NCBI GenBank assembly: GCA_013339895.1
Contig: JABACO010000009.1
Location: forward strand, 9,811,728 to 9,875,727
From: Ephydatia muelleri
Lineage: Eukaryota; Porifera; Demospongiae; Spongillida; Spongillidae
Length of the DNA: 64,000 bases
Reading direction: 5' to 3'
In this document: positions 1 through 11,789 of the stretch, in pieces
Layout of the letters: each line of letters begins with the position of its first letter
How positions within the stretch are numbered: position 1 is the stretch's first letter
Made by a program: the position numbers and the translations under genes
Notes under the pieces: model-generated
What the model was told of the DNA's origin: nothing
What the model saw: the letters and a program-made list of their open reading frames with translations, nothing else
The model's database searches: none

Positions 1-1687
1 CGAAGATGCACTTGAACTAACAGTGAGTTCATTTTAAAATAGAGTGGGCATTTAATCTTTGGACACACGAATGCAGGGACTAGCAGATCTGCACCTGCAA
101 CCATGGACCTACTGGCAGTACAAAGGGTATGTGATCTGTAAACAGGAGGTGATGTGAGATTGGGGGGTCATTGGGGGTCATGAGGCTGGGTTCTTTGAGG
201 TTGTGGTCATGTGAGACTGAGGTCAGGGGTCATGTGAGGCTGGGGGCATGTGACATTGGGGTGGGAATACATAAAGATCAAGTGATCAGGGGCAAGCAAT
301 GGTAGTAGTTTGTGTGAGGTATGCCAGCATTAAATAATGATTATTAATTGGTCAACAACCTTGATTATGGGTGAAATATGCATCACGTGTGTGTTGTTTG
401 TGATGCACGTGCAAGTGTTTGTGGTGTGTCCATCTGTGTGGGGTGTGTGTGTCCATCTGTGTGGGGTGTGTGTGTCTGTGTGTGTGTTTGTGTGTGTGTG
501 TAGGTATGTGTGGTATGTACATGTGTGGCGTGTGTGCATGTGTTTATGCCTCCACCAGGGCTATATTTGTAACCCGCTCATCTATGTGAACTAGTGGGTG
601 GGCCTAATCACTTGTGGTAGTATATGTTGATGGATACACTCCATGGTAGGTGATGAGTACATACATGACTAAGTACTTGTGTGGGAGCTCAGTTCCAGAA
701 ATGGTATGAGTCGTCGTAGTAATCAATTGGCCTTACCAGTCATGGGTTAATTCAAACGATTGATGCATGTGGGATCAATTGCATGCATCCAAACGTGTGT
801 TCATCTTCGTGCTCTATCCAGGTACGGTGACATCACCACACAGTCTGACACAGGTGAAGGTCTGTGGTTCAACAATGGCACACTGGATGTGGACAAACTG
901 AAGCTGCTATCCAGGACATATGCACAGGTATATCACCACACACACACATGTGTGCACACACACACACTCACATACACACACATACACACATATGCACACA
1001 CACACATACACTCACACATACACACATATGTGCACACACACACACATACACACATATGCACACACACACATACACTCACACATACACACATATGTGCACA
1101 CACACACATACACACACACTCCCACACATACACTGACATACACACACATTTGCATATGACGTACACATACGCATACAGCCACAAAACCAAGGGTCCAATG
1201 TTCTCTTCTTTTAGGCAGTGGCTGGTCGCTATGTGAGTCAGTCATTCAATGCTGCCAATGGAGATTTTGTCCTCACTTTTGAAGCCAATGTCACCATATC
1301 CTCACCAACTGTGATATTTCTCAATGAGCAGCTGTACTACCCCAATGGCTACTCAGTAATGTAAGGTGTTGTTGCACACACACATACACACACACACACA
1401 CACACAACACACACACACATGCACACACACACACACATGCACACACACAACATAAATACACACACTGCAGTTGTACCTGTATATATCTATCTGATTATTA
1501 TAGGATTGTTCCGAGCAATGCTGCCTCTTACACAAAGACACCTAACCAGCTGGTCATCACGTTCCAACCCCAGGTCACATCAGGACAGGTGCAGTTTCCA
1601 TCTTTGTGTGTTGTGCCTGCGTCTGTACACTTAACCATCTCCTTTCCAAACAACTAGATCATTTATGTCACAGTGAAGACAATGTGA
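1..1687 (+). CDS. Endoglycoceramidase-like glycoside hydrolase (GH5), 3' part only
   Basis: Five exon junctions can be joined in phase: exon end to 22, then 77-126, 822-927, 1215-1360, 1504-1588 and 1658-1687 (stop TGA). The joined product reads through a [15 protein letters not shown] block, then [19 protein letters not shown] and a short C-terminal IIYVTVKTM. This order is the end of the catalytic barrel plus the C-terminal beta-sandwich of endoglycoceramidases, enzymes that cut the whole glycan from glycosphingolipids in lysosomes or outside the cell. The catalytic glutamates lie upstream of the window and cannot be checked. The introns at 928-1214 and 1361-1503 are mostly CA repeat. Family assignment rests on recalled motif order, not a search. 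Bacterial and cnidarian relatives exist, so the gene need not be lysosomal here. Confidence 0.75.
937..1147. repeat. (CA)n-rich microsatellite in an intron
   Basis: Interrupted CA/TG dinucleotide tract filling the intron between the second and third complete exons of the endoglycoceramidase-like gene. It yields His/Thr-rich open frames that are not genes. Confidence 0.95.
1374..1455. repeat. (CA)n microsatellite in an intron
   Basis: CA-rich tract with CATG interruptions inside the next intron of the same gene. Confidence 0.95.
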
Positions 1688-2437
1688 AACTGGGTGGCAT
1701 CGTATCATTGCATAGGACTTTATTATGGATCTGGTAACCATATTGTTGTGTGTACTAGACAGCATGTTGTTTCAGCATGAGTATCTGAAATATCAGTGGA
1801 CTTCGTTTGATTGAATGAAGGATTTGTTGGATTGTGCCCACAGCAGTGTTGCCTAGTGTATTCGATGTGTGTGTTGCCTTCTTTCTGACACATGCTCCTA
1901 TTGTGTGTTGTGTGTGTGTGTGGGGGGGATGGTTCGTACCCATGAGTACTGGCCTTGTCAATCAACTGTTTAATTTTTGCTTCATGAACACTGTGTCCCC
2001 GAGTGCATTTTACTGTATTTGCAGGTTCTTTTATTTAGAGGATGAGGTGGGGAATGGGATGTGGAATAACACTAGAACAGGTGTCTTTCATCATTGAAGA
2101 AGCACGCCCTCTGATGTGTGTACACGAAGGCATTCACAATTCATATTCAAACCCATTTCCCCTTGTCTCTCCGAGGAGTAAAGAGACATCACTTGATGAC
2201 CATGTGTGTGTGTGTGCCATCAATGGCCAACAAAAGGTAATTGTTAAAAAAAAATCAACACTTTTGCCACATGTTTATGAAGGAAGTCAATTGTGTATGA
2301 GGTCATCAGGTCAGGGTTGACCCCATAACACCCCCTCACCTCTAATAAAAGAGCAGTGTGCTCATATCCAATTACTGGGTAGTATTCATGGACAGAAAAA
2401 AATAAATAAATATATGTATTGGTAGCCTTTTACAGGG
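1688..2437. other. Convergent intergenic region (tail to tail)
   Basis: About 750 bases between the stop of the endoglycoceramidase-like gene and the stop of the minus-strand amine oxidase. It presumably holds both 3' UTRs. A candidate plus-strand poly(A) signal (AATAAA) lies near 2343, and a minus-strand one (TTTATT on plus) near 2031. No coding exon was recognised. Confidence 0.6.
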
Positions 2438-3859
2438 CTACAAACAACAAGATAAGAGTCTCCTTGCCTCCCTCTGCCCAGACTCGAATGCCCCATGTGT
2501 GGTCGAGAAGAGGGAAGGGTGTGTGGCCTCCCCAGCAAACAGGAGCTGCATGGGAGTGGTCCCGTCAACAGGTTCGGATAGGACCAGACGGTCCTCCTTG
2601 CTGGCCCCATGGGGGTTGTAGGAGTAGGACCCCAGGAAGAGCTTGTCCCTCCCCCAGGAGCTGCGCCCAACCAGGGTGGCGTTCCTGAGCGGCCTCTTGA
2701 GGAAAAGTTCGAGTGTGGATACGATGCCATTCACAATTTCGGCGTCGGTCAGTTGCTCCATGGTGTGCGCATCTTGGCTGCAGAACCAGGCGGTGTAGAT
2801 GCTCGAGTCTGCAATGCGGTCGAATGTGGACTGGCACCTGGCCCAGGGCTGTGCGAGGATCGGGTCTTCTTTGTCCTTTGCTAGCCAGTACAGGAAGAGG
2901 GCCTGGTGTTCGACGTTGACAAGGGGCTTGTCAAACTTGATGGCAATTTTGTCCACAACGCCCATGCCTATTTTATCAATGGCAGTCAGCTTCTTCTCGG
3001 GCAACTGCGGTTTGAAGAGACGTCCCTCTCGGAGTGCTCTTTCTTTCAGCACCCCAAGGGAGATGGTGATTATCACGTGATGCGCTTCGTAGCGCCTTCC
3101 GTCCGTGCATGTCACTTCGACGGGAAGATGTCCAGACGCTGTTTCGCCGCGGTTCCAAGCGATGGCGTCCACTTGGGAGTTCAAATGAATGCAGTCCGAG
3201 GGAAGGCCCGCTGCTATGCTGTCCGTAATTTGAGAGTATCCTTTACTCACGACGATGTTCGAGTCATCGTCTCCCTTCGGTATCCCGTAGTCACCGCACG
3301 TGATTAGGCTGACGCCTTCCGACAGCTTTGTGCCGTTGGAAAACCCCTCGTCTAGTAAACAGTACTCGAGAATAGGTTGTTTCACGTCACTCGGGTCCTT
3401 CTCCGTGACTCTGTTGAACTTGGCGGTCAAATAGGATGAGATGGGGCAGCAGATGTCCGGTGGGCTCTCACTCCACTTGTTCGTCCTCGCGCACGCTATC
3501 GTCTCTTCGAGAACGTCGTTAAAAAGCGACGTGTAGCGTTCCACGACCTCGTCTGGTAGCCGCTCCCCATTGCTGAGCAAGTGAACGATGCCCTTAGGGG
3601 CGCCCGGTACGTTGATTATCCTCAGCTCGGAAGCTTTATCGTAAAGGGCGTTACCCCGTGACCCGTGAATAAAGGTGCTACCCAGTTCGACCTTGTAGTC
3701 TTCATGTTCGGCGGTCAGTGACCGCCCGCCGACACGCGACGCGCCTTCAAGCACCGTAACGTGGTATTTTGGTTGAGCACAGAGAAGAGCCGCCGCCCCG
3801 AGCCCGGCAAAACCCGCTCCGATGATCACGACTTCGGTGAGCCTCGCCATAATACGCAA
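2438..3859 (-). CDS. Polyamine oxidase / spermine oxidase-like FAD amine oxidase, intronless
   Basis: A 473-residue uninterrupted frame. Near the N-terminus (residues 9-23) is the FAD dinucleotide-binding motif VVIIGAGFAGLGAAAL. It is followed by GSTFIHGSRGN, with the histidine conserved in polyamine oxidases, then GVVDKIAIKF with the flavin-near lysine, and the C-terminal FAD-contact block LLFAGEATHP with GAFESGQREA. The length matches the family's usual 470-560. The enzyme oxidises spermine, spermidine or their acetyl derivatives, giving H2O2 and an aminoaldehyde. No signal peptide or peroxisomal SKL tail is seen (it ends RRLLSCCL), so a cytosolic location is likely. The first ATG (3859) or the one nine bases in could start it. 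It is the only complete gene in the window without introns and is GC-rich against its flanks. Substrate preference cannot be read from sequence. Confidence 0.9.
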   Translation of the reverse strand: MRIMARLTEVVIIGAGFAGLGAAALLCAQPKYHVTVLEGASRVGGRSLTAEHEDYKVELGSTFIHGSRGNALYDKASELRIINVPGAPKGIVHLLSNGERLPDEVVERYTSLFNDVLEETIACARTNKWSESPPDICCPISSYLTAKFNRVTEKDPSDVKQPILEYCLLDEGFSNGTKLSEGVSLITCGDYGIPKGDDDSNIVVSKGYSQITDSIAAGLPSDCIHLNSQVDAIAWNRGETASGHLPVEVTCTDGRRYEAHHVIITISLGVLKERALREGRLFKPQLPEKKLTAIDKIGMGVVDKIAIKFDKPLVNVEHQALFLYWLAKDKEDPILAQPWARCQSTFDRIADSSIYTAWFCSQDAHTMEQLTDAEIVNGIVSTLELFLKRPLRNATLVGRSSWGRDKLFLGSYSYNPHGASKEDRLVLSEPVDGTTPMQLLFAGEATHPSLFSTTHGAFESGQREARRLLSCCL

Positions 3860-4857
3860 GCAAATACATTTGCGTTAATGAATAATTGCGTCATGTTCGA
3901 AAGGTCACTTACAATTACGATCTCGTGATCCTTCGTAAAGGCCAATATTGTTCTGGAGATAAACAAATAGTATTCTTCTGACATTAGCCACGAAAAATCT
4001 CTCAAACCAGTCTGAGAAGCATCAATTGAGTAGGATCAATATTTAGACCCGCAGAAACATGCGCTAGGGCATTTGTCGTGACGTCAGCCGTGCAATTGAC
4101 ACACACAATGCGTTATATCCTTTGAATAGATTGTAACAATGAGTCCTAATTAATCAATCTGTCAAGAGTCGCCAAAGGGCCTGATGACGTGGTGATCACG
4201 TGTATTACGTGTAAATAATAATAATTATTTTTAGCCATGTAGGTAAATTTCATTACATTGTATTAATTTATTTTGTGTACATGTGATGGCACAAACAATA
4301 AATGGAGATGCACGCACAGCTAATTCAGCCGGGGATTTAAGTAAGCGCTTCACTACCGCGGAGCTTCTGTGAGCACATGAGAGGATATGTCCCACATGAT
4401 CACCACTGTAGCTTACTATTCAATAGAGAATTTACTGATACCAGCACCTACGCAAATCTTAAAAGGGGAGATTAATTTGAATTGTTATGAACATTAAACC
4501 TTTTTGGCTCATGCTGGCTGAAAAGTAATTCAAGCTCGCATACACAAACTCTTAGTCTAAGTGTGTGTGCATGGGTGTGTATGCATGGGTGTATGTGTGT
4601 GCATGGGTATGTGTGCATAGTGTGCGTGTGTGTGCATGGGTGTGTGTGCATGGGTGTGTGTGTGCCTGTTGCCTCTTCACATTGACAAATTCCGGAAGCA
4701 GGCAGCAGCCCCATCTGTTCCATCTCAGTCCCCACAACAAAGTAATTAGTGGTCATGTTAGATCTACTGAATAGACTTGATAGACACCTTTCGTTTGATT
4801 GCTGTGATGGAGCAACATTTGCAGTGAAATTGTCATAATCACCTTTTCTATCTTAGC

Positions 4858-5085
4858 CCTATCTCTATCATCAACTTCGTTATCACCCTTTCTAGCTTCT
4901 ATCTTCAACTTCATTATCACCTTCTCCATTCAGTAGCAGTAGTGGAGTGCCCAAACTGGGGCACAGTGCTATCTCTATCATCAACTTCGTTATCACCCAT
5001 TCTAGCTTAGAACTATCATCAACTTCATTATCACCTTCTCCATTCAGTAGCAGTAGTGGAGTGCCCAAACTGGGGCAGAGTGAGC
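4858..5085. repeat. Two-copy tandem duplication, about 113 bp unit
   Basis: The block starting CTATCTCTATCATCAACTTC and ending near CCCAAACTGGGGCA occurs at 4858-4968 and again at 4969-5085 with few differences. No coding content. Confidence 0.85.
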
Positions 5086-5455
5086 GGGCAAGTGTGGCTG
5101 TACTGTAATATACCCTGTAATGTACCGCATAGCAACATCGTTACTTTGCCAGGTGATCTGTCACATAGATCTGCTTGTGTAAACATGGTGTACTCGTTAC
5201 ATCTGACTGCTGGAAGATAAAACCTTCTCTAGTGTGATGCTTTGCAATACGTATAATACATGTAGCCTCACCGTAACATAGTACCTTAGAATAATGTATA
5301 CTAATGTAGTGTTTTTAACTTCTATACCATTAAAAAAACGCTTGCTTTTAGGCCCAATGTGGGAGCTTACACTGCTCTCCCCATACTCTTAGAGGGAGTA
5401 CCTCCCAAACCCTCCCTTCATTAACGATTCAAGATTCCTGTATCCACCCTGCCAT

Positions 5456-5606
5456 CCTCATCTTCTCCACTGACACCTCTATCCTCACCCTCCCATCTGC
5501 CTCTCCACTGACACCTTCCCTATCCTCACCCTCCCATCTGCCTCTCCACTGACACCTTCCCTATCCTCACCCTCCCATCTGCCCCTCCACTGACACCTTC
5601 CCTATT
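5456..5606. repeat. 41-bp C/T-rich minisatellite, about 3.5 copies
   Basis: Repeats of a unit beginning TATCCTCACCCTCCCATCTG, strongly pyrimidine-rich on the plus strand. Confidence 0.85.
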
Positions 5607-5983
5607 TTCACCCTTTCTTGCATTCCTTCCTTTGTTCTTCACTTTTCGTTTTTATGTTTTTCTGTGTGTAGAGATAAGACCTATGGAGAAATCAGTGCTT
5701 TAAAGTTATGAAGGAAATCAGTGCTGGGCCAAATATCAAGGCAGGTGTGCATTTACATATTTCTTCCGTAAATGATTACACTGAGTATTCATTACAAAGC
5801 CATGATGCATGGCCTGATCTAATTACAAATTTAATAATCCAACCTTTAAAAACAAAGGAAGGAAAACCTCTTACAAGTCTTGTACCCAATGAGCTGATGA
5901 TAAGTCACTCTGCTATAACTACGCAGCAAGCAAAAAACAATACATGGATGATTGTTATTGCTCTAAAGCAATAGATGATACAA

Positions 5984-7292
5984 TCAGACAGCAATTTTGC
6001 CAGCTTCCGTTGAAGGTACATCATTTTCAGAGTCTTTCGTTTGCGCCACAGTACTTCCCTCCGTCAAATGGGGAGACGCACCACTGTCTTTTGATTGGGC
6101 CTCCGTTATTTGAGGGCCCTCCACCCCTATTGTCACCGGCACTGCTTCCTGGCTGAGTAGGGAGGCAGCCACCAGGCCTCCCTGCTGTCGGGCCTGTCCA
6201 TACCTCTCCAGTGTCTCTGGGGACAGATAGCTCCTCACTGCATTGATGCTCAGCTCCCACAGTTGCTCCTGATAGGCCTCGTTCCTGCGGAGGCCACACC
6301 ACAAAACAGCTGAAGACTACCACTGTCCACCTTATGGATGGATTCTGCTTTCATGCTCGTAACTGTGTGTGCATGCATATCTGCATTAACGTGGAAACCA
6401 CAACTTCAGGAACAGAATATGTACGTGCATAGCCTACACCACACACACATGCACACATAAGCAAACACACAAACAAACACACACACAAATGTACATGCAC
6501 AGCTGCACACACCACAAACAAACACACCACATGCATGCACATACACACGGACACACGCACAAACGCACATGCACGCACACACACAAAAAACCGTATCTGT
6601 AAGCACACACACACCTCGCTATTTCAGTGGGTTGAATTGGAGCTCCATCTTCACTGTAATAGAATGCTTGCTGGGTATTCAGAGCTGGGTTCACAGCACA
6701 GTTGAGGGATGAGAATGCACCATGAAGTGGAGTTCTGAAAGCTGAGAATTGAAAGCACCAGCTGCAAGCTTAGTCAGTGGAGCACGACACTTCCTACCAA
6801 TGGCCTTCACAGCGTTGACAAAGGGCATGAGCAGCTTGAGGTCTTGAGAGCCTCTAGTCAGCTCTGTATCAACCTAAGTCAAGATGCACCACTGTGACAC
6901 ATCTCCCATCATTCCCCACCATTTAAAATTTTAAAATATTAATTGTTACAGATAGAACAACATGTTTATGACAAACATTACAACTAAAAAAGAAAATCAC
7001 CTAGCTAGTAACGGAACAGTAACACTATATTACCTATGCCACTAACCTAATAGTCAATAAACTAGTGATCTGGACAATATGCCCTTGCGTTGGCTCTTAT
7101 TAAGCTTTCCATATAACAAATGTTTTTTTTAATTAACAAATATGGATAATCAGTAGTACAAAAACAAATCTACGTAACTCACAGCTCCTGGATGGAGGGA
7201 CGATACAGTGATGTTGGCACCACCCAGTCGCCTCTGTAACGCATACGCCATCATTACCTGGAGAGTAACAGAGCAGTGAAAAAAAAAAAAGA

Positions 7293-7323
<31 letters not shown>

Positions 7324-8408
7324 AGGAGAGTGCCCACATTGTAGAGCTTGCTGTTGCCGTAAAACTTGACTCTACCATAGCTGACTTCACCATTCATGTT
7401 GGCAGGGTCGAATGTCCCTTGGTTGTGCCACAGGGATGACACAAGCACGATCCTTCCATCTCCTGACACAGAGGCCGTCTCCGTGATCAGCGGCAAGAGC
7501 TCCAGTGTCATCAGAAAGTGGCTCAGATGGTTGACCTTGTGCGCGTCACGAGGTGGGAGAGGGCAAAGAGATGGAGAGTTATGTGTGTGTGTGTATCATG
7601 GAACATATGCGTGTCGTGAGTTATGGAGGACAATGCGAAGGGAGAGTTGGGAAACACGGCATAGATGTGTTGCACATAGTACGGAAACAGGCGCACATTT
7701 ACGTACTTGGAAGTGCATTTCATATCCGTCAGCAGTTTTACCTAAATATGTTATGTGTGTGTATTAGTAGAATAATTTGTGCATAGGAGTCTTGTACAAA
7801 ACAAGTCCTGACCTCCCCTCTCCCAAAGTTATTTACCAAACGGTACCGCCATAATCCCGGCATTGTTTATAAGAATGTGCAGCCGCAGTCCTTTGCCTTT
7901 GAAGTCGCTCACAAACTTCTTGGTTGACTCAAACGACCCCAAGTCTAACTGCATGTACTCCACATTGATCTGTTTGGCTGGAGACTCCCGGGTCACCTCC
8001 TCCCTCATTCGATGCAGTGCCTGCATTGTGTTGTTGTTGTTGTTGTGTGTGTGTGTATGGAGGTGTGTGTGTGTGTGTGTTATGTAATACATAATATAGC
8101 ACATACACCGTGACCAATATTAGTACGTGAAGTAGGTTAGTATTCAGTACAAAAATTAATAGAACATAAACAGCACTGCTGCCTCTTCGCTCTACAGCGG
8201 GCAGCCATTTAGGAAACAGCTATGAGTTGACCTAAACCTACGCCTTCACCTCTGTGGCCCTCTGTTCCGACCTGCAGGCAATGATGACGTGCGCTCCCAT
8301 CAGGGCAAGCGCCTTGGAGGTCTCGTAGCCAATACCCGTGTTTCCTCCGGTTACCAGCGCCACCCTCCCCGTGAGGTCCACCTGCGTTACGCTTGGTTTG
8401 GCACCCAT
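5984..8408 (-). CDS. Short-chain dehydrogenase/reductase (retinol dehydrogenase / WWOX-like class)
   Basis: Eight exons (minus strand): 8408-8250, 8020-7837, 7741-7707, 7535-7338, 7257-7183, 6873-6798, 6741-6615, 6284-5984. They sum to 1155 nt (384 aa), and every phase closes. Classical SDR motifs appear in order: cofactor loop TGGNTGIG (residues 20-27), NNAG, the strand IVLVSS with the catalytic serine, and YGNSK giving the YxxxK catalytic pair. The second strand of the fold ends in ACR, typical of NADP-using members. Motif spacing fits RDH11-14, DHRS and WWOX enzymes that reduce or oxidise retinoids, steroids or aldehydes with NAD(P)H. The third exon is only 35 nt and supplies [11 protein letters not shown], which is essential for the fold. 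The last exon adds about 60 low-complexity residues absent from short RDHs. No WW domain or N-terminal membrane anchor is visible. Confidence 0.9.
6428..6614. repeat. (CA)n-rich microsatellite in last dehydrogenase intron
   Basis: CA/ACAC-rich tract. On the coding (minus) strand it starts at the donor GTGTGT of exon 7, so the donor itself is the first TG repeat. Confidence 0.9.
7279..7325. repeat. Oligo-A tract in intron (poly-T on the gene strand)
   Basis: Runs of A broken by single G. On the minus (gene) strand this is a long pyrimidine tract inside the intron between exons 4 and 5 (7337-7258), close to the exon 5 acceptor. Confidence 0.85.
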
Positions 8409-9813
8409 TGCGATAAGCTGCTGCTGCTGTACACGTTAGCATGTTTCTCAGTGGCCCTTAAGGTTACGGAATACTTACGATGATAAAGGATTGCACTTGG
8501 CACTGTAGTACAACGTGCACGGATAAAGGATAATACAACAACATGAATAACCACACCCACATCACGTGAACCCTATAACATTAGCACATTTATTCGACAT
8601 TTCCATGGAAACAACGCATATCCCATCGCCACATGTGTACTATGGTAGAACACACCGAGGGCTCATTATTTTAAGGATAAAAGCTAGGTCCGTTTTTGTC
8701 TCTGGGGTTAGATCGCCAGTCACGCAGTGATTACACTTGTTGATTATTGCTATCTGTCCATACTCCGACAAATTAATGATCCTTGTGACGTCACAGTACG
8801 CTAAGCTCTATACGTCACCAATATGACCCCAAATCACATTTCCAGAATATCTCAATGCATTAAACGAAATTTGTAAGCATGTAGCTTTTGAAGCAACATA
8901 CAGAAAGGTGCCAAAATATATATATATAAAAAAAGAGGCATATTTCGTTTAAGATTTGTAGCGAACGCCGCGGCACCTCAAAACGCGCATAAATCTGGAC
9001 CACTTTGACTAATGTGATTAAACCTACCACACACGACAGAGGGGTACGCACACATACATTTAAACACTCAGCTATATGCTCCTTACGAGAATTGCAATGA
9101 AAAATGCGCTTTGAAACAAAGTTACATGTAGTTTACCTATCACCACGCAATTGATTTTTCTGACGGAATTCAAAAGTAACAAGCAAAATAGAAAAAAAAA
9201 AAAAATTTTTTTTTTTCCCCGTCTCTTCCTTTGGAACACAGTACACGCTTACGTCAGTTGCATTACTACAATTTGTATCCATCTCCGAATACATTTATAA
9301 TTTTTCTACTGCTGGTGATCCCTGGCCATACTAGCTTGCATATTATTACTATTGTTGGTACCAAGTAGTAATTTTAACTTAAATTCAAAATATAATACAT
9401 TGGTTAAAGTACATCATCTGTGGAAAACTCCAAAAGCATTAGTGAGGTGTATTGCAATTTTCATTGTAAAACTTATTGGAAGACAGTGGTATGAAATTTT
9501 GCATTATTCTCTTAATCGCTTACCTATTCTAATCATAATGATGTTTATTAAAACTAGTTATGACTATATTTGGATCTTGAATAAATGGGTCCTGCTTTTA
9601 AGATTACAAAGAACCCTTACTTTAGAACAACTCTACGAAACAACTTTAAATTATGCACACTATGCTACATGAATTGCAACAGCATGGGCTATAGGTGCAA
9701 GAGATTAAATTACCATTACTGTGGTTAAAAGATGCACTTACTGTTCAAAATAAAAGTTAATAAATACTTATAACCAACAATAACATCAATTAACTATCTC
9801 ATGGTTAACAGTC
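8409..9813. other. Intergenic AT-rich region
   Basis: Contains the dehydrogenase promoter side (8409-8900), an A13/T10 run at about 9191-9216, and an AT-rich stretch with a short open frame (9352-9672) of biased composition and no recognised motif. No convincing exon. Confidence 0.5.
8563..8568. promoter_or_regulatory. CACGTG E-box upstream of the dehydrogenase
   Basis: A palindromic TCACGTGA lies 155 bases upstream of the dehydrogenase start codon. It fits a bHLH-ZIP (MITF/TFE, USF, MYC-type) site. The position is suggestive, but a six-base motif is expected about 16 times in 64 kb by chance. Confidence 0.35.
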
Positions 9814-10390
9814 TTGTCCATCACTCGACATCAATTTGACCTGCCAGCAGCTGAATTTTGTGACTCCTTGGCACTATGTTACCACAGACTTCTCTTGAAG
9901 GCACCAGCTTATTGTGATGGGTGTGGTGACGTCTTCAATCTGACACATGCCCTTGACTGCAGAAAAGGTGGCCTGGTGATCCAACGCCACAATGAAGTAA
10001 GGGATGCAATAGGTGACCTTGCATCTCTTGTGTACAAGGAGGTAATATGTGAACCAATAGTTCAAGAAGCCAATGACGCAGTGGCATACCTTCTCTGGTA
10101 GCAGATCTCAGTATTAGAGGGATATGGCAGCCTCAAACGGTAGCGTTGTTTGACATACGTGTCATTGACACTGACGCTCTGTCGTAGGGATATTGCCTCT
10201 CTATCCTGTCATCAGCTGAAGCACAGCGTGCGTCATTTACTCCACTAGTTGTATCCATTGATGGAGTTTTGAGCCGAGAAACAGAATGCTTCATACAAAT
10301 CCTTACTGCTAAAATTGCTGAAAAATGGAAAAAAAAAAAACATATTCTGAAGTTGCAGGATGGATATGAGCTAGGCTGCCCTTTGCCATT
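9814..10390 (+). pseudogene. Non-LTR retrotransposon fragment: C-terminal end of the reverse-transcriptase ORF
   Basis: Frame-broken sequence with a Cys/His motif CDGCGDVFNLTHALDCRKGG followed by LVIQRHNEVRDAIGDLAS. This pattern sits after the polymerase domain in many invertebrate non-LTR ORF2 proteins. It continues after a one-base shift as VADLSIRGIWQPQTVALFDI and then, after a stop, to about 10390. There is no polymerase core, so this is a 5'-truncated dead copy. The element class is uncertain. Confidence 0.6.
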
Positions 10391-10911
10391 TTGAGGGCCA
10401 CCAATCTATGTCTTGAGGATCCCGAACCAAATGGAGAGGATTTGATGATGGAGCTGGACTACCAGAACTTACATGTACATATTGAGATGTGGTGTGTATA
10501 TGTGTGTGTTTTTGTGTGTGGGTGGGTCCCCTATGTATGAATGTGTGTCTGTGTGTGCAGTAAAATCAATGTTTGTATGCATATGTATAATCTGTTATTA
10601 GTGAGGTGCATCTGTATTATTATATATTTATCGTATTGTATAATGCAAAAAAAATAACTATCTCAATGATGGGCCGGGATTACTTAGCTCAAAGTTTTGA
10701 TTTTTCTGAGTTTTCATTATTATCATTTTTAATTGGCTTGGTTTGAAAAAAAGTTGCAGTACATATTCAATTTGAGACATTGAATTCATATTTAGTTATT
10801 AATTAAACTATTATTAAATTATATAGTATTAAATAATAATATTGTTATATACAAAAACCATATACTTATCGTAACGCACTCACTCACTCACTCATACAAA
10901 TACAACAATTT
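10391..10911. other. AT-rich spacer between two opposed retroelement tails
   Basis: Low-complexity TG (10490-10560), AT-rich sequence and a short (CACT)n run at 10869-10893. No gene seen. It may include decayed 3' tails of the two retroelement fragments. Confidence 0.5.
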
Positions 10912-11215
10912 TTATACTAAAAACTCTTCCTCTTCACTGTCCATCTTAATTGTTCCCAACGCAGAAGCTGCATTGCCACGTTGGACGGCAACTGATGGTC
11001 TCTGGGTAAGGTAAGCATAGGAGTTAGCTTCACCAGACACCTGCCTCAACCGATGGCCCAACTCTTTCAGGAACTCTGTTGTCCTTGGTCCAAACACTCC
11101 AGTTGTCTCTATTGCCACTGGAGTGAAAAAGTGGCATGAGTCAAGGTGTTTATACTTCTGCATCTTCCTATCTTCTGCCTGTTGAGCAACTGCTTGATTG
11201 ATAACTATTTATTGC
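10912..11215 (-). pseudogene. Second non-LTR retrotransposon tail, opposite strand
   Basis: Reads QAVAQQAEDRKMQKYKHLDS then HFFTPVAIETTGVFGP, LKELGHRLRQVSGE and SVAVQRGNAASALGT. This is the extreme C-terminus shared by many non-LTR ORF2 proteins whose upstream part resembles the plus-strand fragment at 9814. It ends in a stop at 10912. Only about 100 residues remain. Confidence 0.6.
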
Positions 11216-11789
11216 TCACAATACGTCACAATTATAACAAAAACCTCATTATCTACACAATGTCAGCATCAAAAAATGACCTTCTGACGCCTTGGATTAT
11301 CCATAGGGGTGCCCAGACCTACTAGTGTTTCACCTTTGTAGACCAAACCCAGGAAGACTTCCGCAAGACTTAGCATTTATAACGATGAGGTTTAATTGAA
11401 TGTCCACAAGATTAAGATACATATATTGTTTTAATCACCATTATCTGTTGCATCATCCAACATGAATGCAAGCTTCATTCGGCGCTGCTGTGTACTTGCA
11501 AACACGTCAATTTATTTCCTCGATAGAAATACTGAGCGACCGGTGCTCCATTAACAAGGCTAATCCGTTTAACCTGTCCTCTTTCATTGTAGACCTGAGG
11601 TAAGTTTTCATATTCTCATATATGGTCTGGTCCCCAGACTAGACATTGTACGGGAGCACCACAACCAGTAGTCGGCGTACCACACAACCCAGGATGGTAA
11701 GTTATTCAGCCAAGGTAAGTCGAAAGGAGTTAGTACTTACGCTGCAAAAAATGGAACGCGAATTTACCTAAATAATAGGGTGCGTTCAG
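11216..11789. other. No recognisable feature
   Basis: About 570 bases without coding signal, repeat or element end that I can identify. Confidence 0.4.

Larger units (their letters stand above)
3860..5983. other. Intergenic region between amine oxidase and dehydrogenase
   Basis: The first 500 bases upstream of 3859 are the likely oxidase promoter and include a TCACGTG E-box at 4196-4202. The rest holds a TG-rich stretch (about 4559-4671), a two-copy duplication and a C/T-rich minisatellite (listed separately), and AT-rich sequence. A short open frame at 5708-5974 lacks recognisable content. Confidence 0.6.

Noticed and set aside
930..1245. Several open frames rich in His/Thr or Cys/Val in this and other CA/GT tracts
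   Set aside because: They are translations of dinucleotide repeats inside introns. No codon bias or family match.
5708..5974. 88-codon plus-strand frame
   Set aside because: Antisense to the dehydrogenase 3' flank, with no recognisable motif or splice context.
8240..8249. Alternative donor GTAGGT at the end of dehydrogenase exon 1
   Set aside because: It would leave the next exon out of frame. GTGAAG at 8249 keeps [11 protein letters not shown] in phase.
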